From Flavobacterium humi (GTDB lineage Bacteria; Bacteroidota; Bacteroidia; Flavobacteriales; Flavobacteriaceae): a stretch of DNA of 64,000 bases. This document shows positions 61,201-64,000 of this stretch, one piece after another. The stretch is from positions 252,234 to 316,233 of the forward strand of contig NZ_SRLH01000001.1 of NCBI RefSeq assembly GCF_004745595.1. Reading direction: 5' to 3'. Numbering within the stretch: the first letter of the stretch is position 1; every line of letters starts with the position of its first letter. The notes under the pieces were generated by a model that had not been told where the DNA came from, searched no databases, and worked only from the letters and a program-made list of their open reading frames with translations. The position numbers and the translations under genes are program-made.

Positions 61201-63848
61201 AGAACTACCGCAGCAGGGACATTATCGCATTGTACGGTTACATCGGCTGGAAGCTGTCCTGCAAATACCGGCGCTGTAGTATCCTGAACAGTAATGATTT
61301 GTGTGTGGGAAGTATTATTTCCGGCACAATCGGTTACCGACCAGTTTCGGGTGATGGTGTAATTCGAAGCACATCCGTCATCCTGACCGCTGATGTTTTG
61401 AGTGTAGACAACGGCAACTTGGCTATCGCAATTGTCAGTGGCAGTTAAAACCACTGCAACTGGCACATTATCGCATTGTACGGTTACATCGGCTGGAAGC
61501 TGTCCGGCAAATACCGGTGCAGTTGTGTCTTGAACAGTGATGATTTGTGTATGGGAAGTATTGTTTCCAGCACAATCAGTTACCGACCAGTTTCGGGTGA
61601 TAGTGTAATTCGAAGCACATCCGTCATCCTGTCCGCTGATATTTTGAGTATACACTACGGACACTTGGCTATCGCAATTGTCTGTGGCAGTTAAAACCAC
61701 CGCAGCAGGCACATTATCACATTGCACGGTTACATCGGCTGGGAGAACTTCAGCAACAAATACCGGCGCTGTAGTATCTTGAACAGTAATGATTTGTGTG
61801 TGGGAAGTATTGTTTCCGGCACAATCGGTCACGGACCAGTTTCGGGTGATAGTATAATTCGAAGCACATCCGTCATCCTGACCGCTGATGCTTTGAGTGT
61901 ACACAACGGCAACTTGGTTGTCGCAATTGTCTGTGGCAGTTAGAACTACCGCAGCTGGGACATTATCACATTGCACGGTTACATCGGCTGGAAGTTGTCC
62001 GGCAAATACTGGTGCAGTTGTGTCTTGAATGGTGATGATTTGTGTGTGGGAAGTATTGTTTCCGGCACAATCGGTCACGGACCAGTTACGGGTGATGGTA
62101 TAATTCGAAGCACATCCGTCGTCTTGTCCGCTGATATTTTGGGTATACACTACGGCAACTTGGCTATCGCAATTGTCAGTGGCAGTTAGAACTACCGCTT
62201 CCGGCACATTATCACATTGTACAGTTACATCGGTTGGAAGTTGTCCGGAAAATACCGGTGCGGTCGTATCCTGAACAGTGATGATTTGTGTATGAGAAGT
62301 ATTGTTTCCGGCGCAATCAGTCACAGACCAGTTTCGGGTGATGGTGTAATTCGAAGCACATCCGTCATCCTGTCCGCTAATATTTTGAGTATACGCAACG
62401 GACACTTGGCTATCGCAATTGTCTGTGGCAGTTAAAACTACAGCTGCAGGGACATTATCGCATTGTACGGTTACATCGGCTGGAAGCTGTCCGACAAATA
62501 CTGGTGCAGTCGTATCCTGAACGGTGATGATTTGTGTTTTTGTTGCAGTATTTCCGCAATCATCAGTAGCAGTCCAGGTTCTTGTTAACGTATAATTGCT
62601 TGCGCAAGTACCATTCGCTCTTGTTTCTGAAAAAGTAACAGCAGGAGAGGAATCGCAATTGTCAGTGGCGGTCAATACTGCCGGAGCAGGGACAGCGTTG
62701 CATTGTACGGTCGCATTTTGAGGAGCGTTGCTTAAAACAGGCGCTGTTGTATCATTGATTTTAATGATTTGATTACAAGTTGTAAATGGAACCCCATTGT
62801 ATAACAGCGTGTAAGTCCTAACGAAATCGGCGCCATCTCCATCGGTACAAATTACAGTATCGCCGCTATCAGAGCTGGTCATGGTTACTGTTTTTCCACA
62901 GGCATTGAAATTAAAGACATTGCTAGGATTTGTAAACGCTGCAGGGATGCTACAAGCTTCGGAAGTTACACTGGAAAGCAAGCAAGATGCCGAAGGAATG
63001 CAACATGAGGCAACTGTAACCAATTTTGGCTGGCTCGAAGTTGTCGTAGGCGGAGTGTTGCTGTCTGTAATGGTTAACGTTACCTGATAATCTCCAGGAC
63101 CATAACTTGAAAAATTAATTGTTAAGGGTGATCCTGAAAAAGGAGAGTTTAAAATAGGCACTCCGTTTTTGGTAATGTCCCATTTATAAGAAGTATAAGG
63201 TGTTACACCTCCAGTAGTAGTTGAAGTAAAAACATACGTTTGTGCCAAATTACCCACTGGGCAAGTTCCCACTGCGGTAAAATCTGGTTTGATAGGCGTA
63301 ATCACTATAAAATTGGTAGTCAAATCATATTTATAGCAATGCGGGCCTAGTTGGCAATCTGTTTCGTTACAAACGTTGCTCATACTCGAATTCCCCCATC
63401 CGATGATAATATTCCGAAGGGATAAGACCTCACCACAACTCCAATTGATGGAATTTGGGTACGAAGGCATGTAAATGTAGAATGTCCCGGAACTGGTCGT
63501 GGCACAACTCTCATATTTAACATGTTGCTGAAGCGCGTTATCTACAAAAACATCGGCTTCAATCTGCGTACCGTATCTGGTGGTCGCATTTTGATCTAAT
63601 GTAATTTTTAAATAACCGTTAATTTGCTGACCTTCCAAACAGGTTGTCGGTAATGGCAGGTAGCCGCCCGAACCATTGGGAACGTCAGACACCAATTCTA
63701 CCTTCTTGATGCTTATGTCATTGGAAGAACAGTGGTTACATTCATAGGTAGTTTGGGCAAAAGTGAAATCATAATACAAGATCAGTACTAATAAAAGTAG
63801 TATTTGTATAACACTTTTTTTCGATGGTAAAATAGTAGTGTTTTTCAT
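58248..63848 (-). CDS. Giant HYR-like repeat adhesin with type B T9SS signal
   Basis: The 1866-aa surface protein has a signal peptide (about 1-32), a beta domain with several Cys, a PKD-like domain (about 190-285), then 16 tandem HYR/Ig-like modules of about 82 residues beginning DTTAPV, each with paired Cys. Thirteen central modules are nearly identical and three flanking ones are divergent. It ends with a gliding-motility-associated C-terminal domain (last roughly 95 residues: VVTPNNDTYNDYF, IFNRWGALVYE, LPSGTYYYVVN), the type B T9SS sorting signal. It is the first gene of an operon with SprF-like and OmpA genes. By analogy with SprB it is a cell-surface adhesin, possibly for gliding or attachment. 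No TAnnTTTG box is obvious in 63849-64000. Confidence 0.93.
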   Translation of the reverse strand: MKNTTILPSKKSVIQILLLLVLILYYDFTFAQTTYECNHCSSNDISIKKVELVSDVPNGSGGYLPLPTTCLEGQQINGYLKITLDQNATTRYGTQIEADVFVDNALQQHVKYESCATTSSGTFYIYMPSYPNSINWSCGEVLSLRNIIIGWGNSSMSNVCNETDCQLGPHCYKYDLTTNFIVITPIKPDFTAVGTCPVGNLAQTYVFTSTTTGGVTPYTSYKWDITKNGVPILNSPFSGSPLTINFSSYGPGDYQVTLTITDSNTPPTTTSSQPKLVTVASCCIPSASCLLSSVTSEACSIPAAFTNPSNVFNFNACGKTVTMTSSDSGDTVICTDGDGADFVRTYTLLYNGVPFTTCNQIIKINDTTAPVLSNAPQNATVQCNAVPAPAVLTATDNCDSSPAVTFSETRANGTCASNYTLTRTWTATDDCGNTATKTQIITVQDTTAPVFVGQLPADVTVQCDNVPAAVVLTATDNCDSQVSVAYTQNISGQDDGCASNYTITRNWSVTDCAGNNTSHTQIITVQDTTAPVFSGQLPTDVTVQCDNVPEAVVLTATDNCDSQVAVVYTQNISGQDDGCASNYTITRNWSVTDCAGNNTSHTQIITIQDTTAPVFAGQLPADVTVQCDNVPAAVVLTATDNCDNQVAVVYTQSISGQDDGCASNYTITRNWSVTDCAGNNTSHTQIITVQDTTAPVFVAEVLPADVTVQCDNVPAAVVLTATDNCDSQVSVVYTQNISGQDDGCASNYTITRNWSVTDCAGNNTSHTQIITVQDTTAPVFAGQLPADVTVQCDNVPVAVVLTATDNCDSQVAVVYTQNISGQDDGCASNYTITRNWSVTDCAGNNTSHTQIITVQDTTAPVFAGQLPADVTVQCDNVPAAVVLTATDNCDSQVSVVYTQNISGQDDGCASNYTITRNWSVTDCAGNNTSHTQIITVQDTTAPVFAAEVLPADVTVQCDNVPEAIVLTATDNCDNQVSVVYTQNISGQDDGCASNYTITRNWSVTDCAGNNTSHTQIITVQDTTAPVFAAEVLPADVTVQCDNVPEAIVLTATDNCDSQVAVVYTQNISGQDDGCASNYTVTRNWSVTDCAGNNTSHTQIITVQDTTAPVFAAEVLPADVTVQCDNVPEAIVLTATDNCDNQVSVVYTQNISGQDDGCASNYTITRNWSVTDCAGNNTSHTQIITVQDTTAPVFAGQLPADVTVQCDNVPAAVVLTATDNCDSQVAVVYTENISGQDDGCASNYTITRNWSVTDCAGNNTSHTQIITVQDTTAPVFSGQLPADVTVQCDNVPEAVVLTATDNCDSQVSVVYTQNISGQDDGCASNYTITRNWSVTDCAGNNTSHTQIITVQDTTAPVFAAEVLPVDVTVQCDNVPEAIVLTATDNCDSQVSVVYTQNISGQDDGCASNYTITRNWSVTDCAGNNTSHTQIITVQDTTAPVFAAEVLPADVTVQCDNVPEAVVLTATDNCDSQVAVVYTQNISGQDDGCASNYTITRNWSVTDCAGNNTSHTQIITVQDTTAPVFVAEVLPADVTVQCDNVPEAAVLNATDNCDNQVVITFVENIIHNDEGCSSNYSIRRTWTATDCAGNNTSHTQTITVQDTTAPVLTTPADEVLNVSCNEIPPKPELVFTDNCSATVNVVYTENIQDQTQYTYTIIRHWTATDSCGNSSEFTQTIYVTIGEPFSHVDKSLCTDDSSVDLFSYLNLSPEESQGTWVDVNNSGALTGSILNPHNLQVGFYVYRYTIENGSCPRVIEIYMTINDDCVVLPCTIDELKISKVVTPNNDTYNDYFVIGGLEACGFTYDVKIFNRWGALVYENPNYKNDWDGKARNGVTDSNLPSGTYYYVVNIVNSGFDIFKGYIYLGTKN
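59301..62516 (-). repeat. Thirteen near-identical 246/249-bp adhesin modules
   Basis: Modules 1-13 (reading on the minus strand from 62516) are seven of 246 bp and six of 249 bp, which sum exactly to 3216 bp. The length types differ at one spot (FAGQLP against FAAEVLP). Other variable spots are few (NVPAA/NVPEA, DSQ/DNQ, SVV/AVV) and shuffle independently of module order. Confidence 0.93.
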
Positions 63849-64000
63849 AAACTTGATTTTTTAGTTTAAAAAAAAGGATAAAAACTTCAGGCCATAATCA
63901 TAAATGACTACGACACAAGAGGTAAAACAAGAAAAGCTTCTATTATTTTTTTGAGTTAATCAAGTTGCAAACTCAGGGGTGGTATTTGAATTTGCGTTTT
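63849..64000. other. Upstream region of the adhesin operon (window end)
   Basis: AT-rich 152-bp stretch before the adhesin ATG. No clear TTG/TAnnTTTG promoter, hairpin or open frame is visible; the promoter may lie here in degenerate form or beyond the window. Confidence 0.5.

Noticed and set aside
59154..62435. Series of plus-strand open frames opposite the adhesin modules
   Set aside because: Each is the same antisense image of a 246/249-bp module, broken at repeat variants; no independent evidence of coding.

Overview
The window looks like chromosomal DNA of a member of the Flavobacteriaceae (Bacteroidota), most probably Flavobacterium or a close relative. The reasons are: type IX secretion (T9SS) sorting domains of both the short type A kind and the gliding-associated type B kind; a PorP/SprF-family protein; a Rho factor with a long Asn/Lys/Pro-rich insertion next to a DUF4293 gene; an EttA gene near a tiny CAL67264-like membrane protein; almost no Shine-Dalgarno sequences; and recurrent TTG-N17-20-TAnnTTTG promoters, the Bacteroidota housekeeping type. 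I saw no rRNA, tRNA, insertion sequence, prophage or CRISPR. Most genes are core or conserved flavobacterial genes; the unusual material lies in repeat-built surface proteins, two non-coding tandem arrays and a few unrecognised genes.

Layout. 1-2745: 3' part of a collagen-like surface protein (30 long and 4 short repeat units, then a 106-residue head). 2.9-9.5 kb (mostly minus): an unrecognised 329-aa protein, a cysteine desulfurase/glycerophosphodiesterase pair, a divergent phosphoesterase, and a NarL-type response regulator / small protein / TPR histidine kinase operon. 9.5-14 kb: DUF4293, rho, a structured RNA resembling Flavo-1, yaaA, a fasciclin protein and a lipoprotein. 14-22 kb: fused E1 alpha/beta 2-oxoacid dehydrogenase, a degenerate M1 peptidase fused to a probable outer-membrane barrel, and a T9SS-secreted endonuclease I followed by an 8 x 21-bp array. 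22-28 kb: bestrophin/Kup ion-transport operon, a BNR/YCF48 lipoprotein, an ECF sigma/anti-sigma/CpxP-like operon, then a 6 x 43-bp array of small palindromes. 28-33 kb: HAD phosphatase, photolyase, DUF2911 protein, recG. 33-37.5 kb: a Cys-motif membrane protein plus tyrosinase, facing an operon of a Dph6-like PP-loop ATPase, a HEXXH protein and an Asp/Asn hydroxylase-like protein. 37.6-49.8 kb: active M1 aminopeptidase, UvrD/PcrA helicase, Sua5/YciO protein, an operon of HsdR_N-like protein / lipoprotein / glycosyltransferase / OmpA lipoprotein, holA, and small genes. 49.9-55.3 kb: CAL67264-like protein, ArsR/SRPBCC pair, ettA, hybrid histidine kinase. 55.4-63.85 kb: a three-gene surface module, a giant repeat adhesin with a type B T9SS signal, PorP/SprF, and an OmpA/PD40 protein.

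How the parts relate. The last operon has the arrangement expected of an SprB-like system: a T9SS-exported adhesin, its outer-membrane partner and a peptidoglycan-binding companion. Both window edges therefore carry surface proteins built from recently homogenised tandem repeats. Several start codons were moved inward from the longest open frame because the longer frames run back through a TAnnTTTG box or into a neighbouring gene. All functional calls rest on reading motifs and domain order by eye; no database search was possible.
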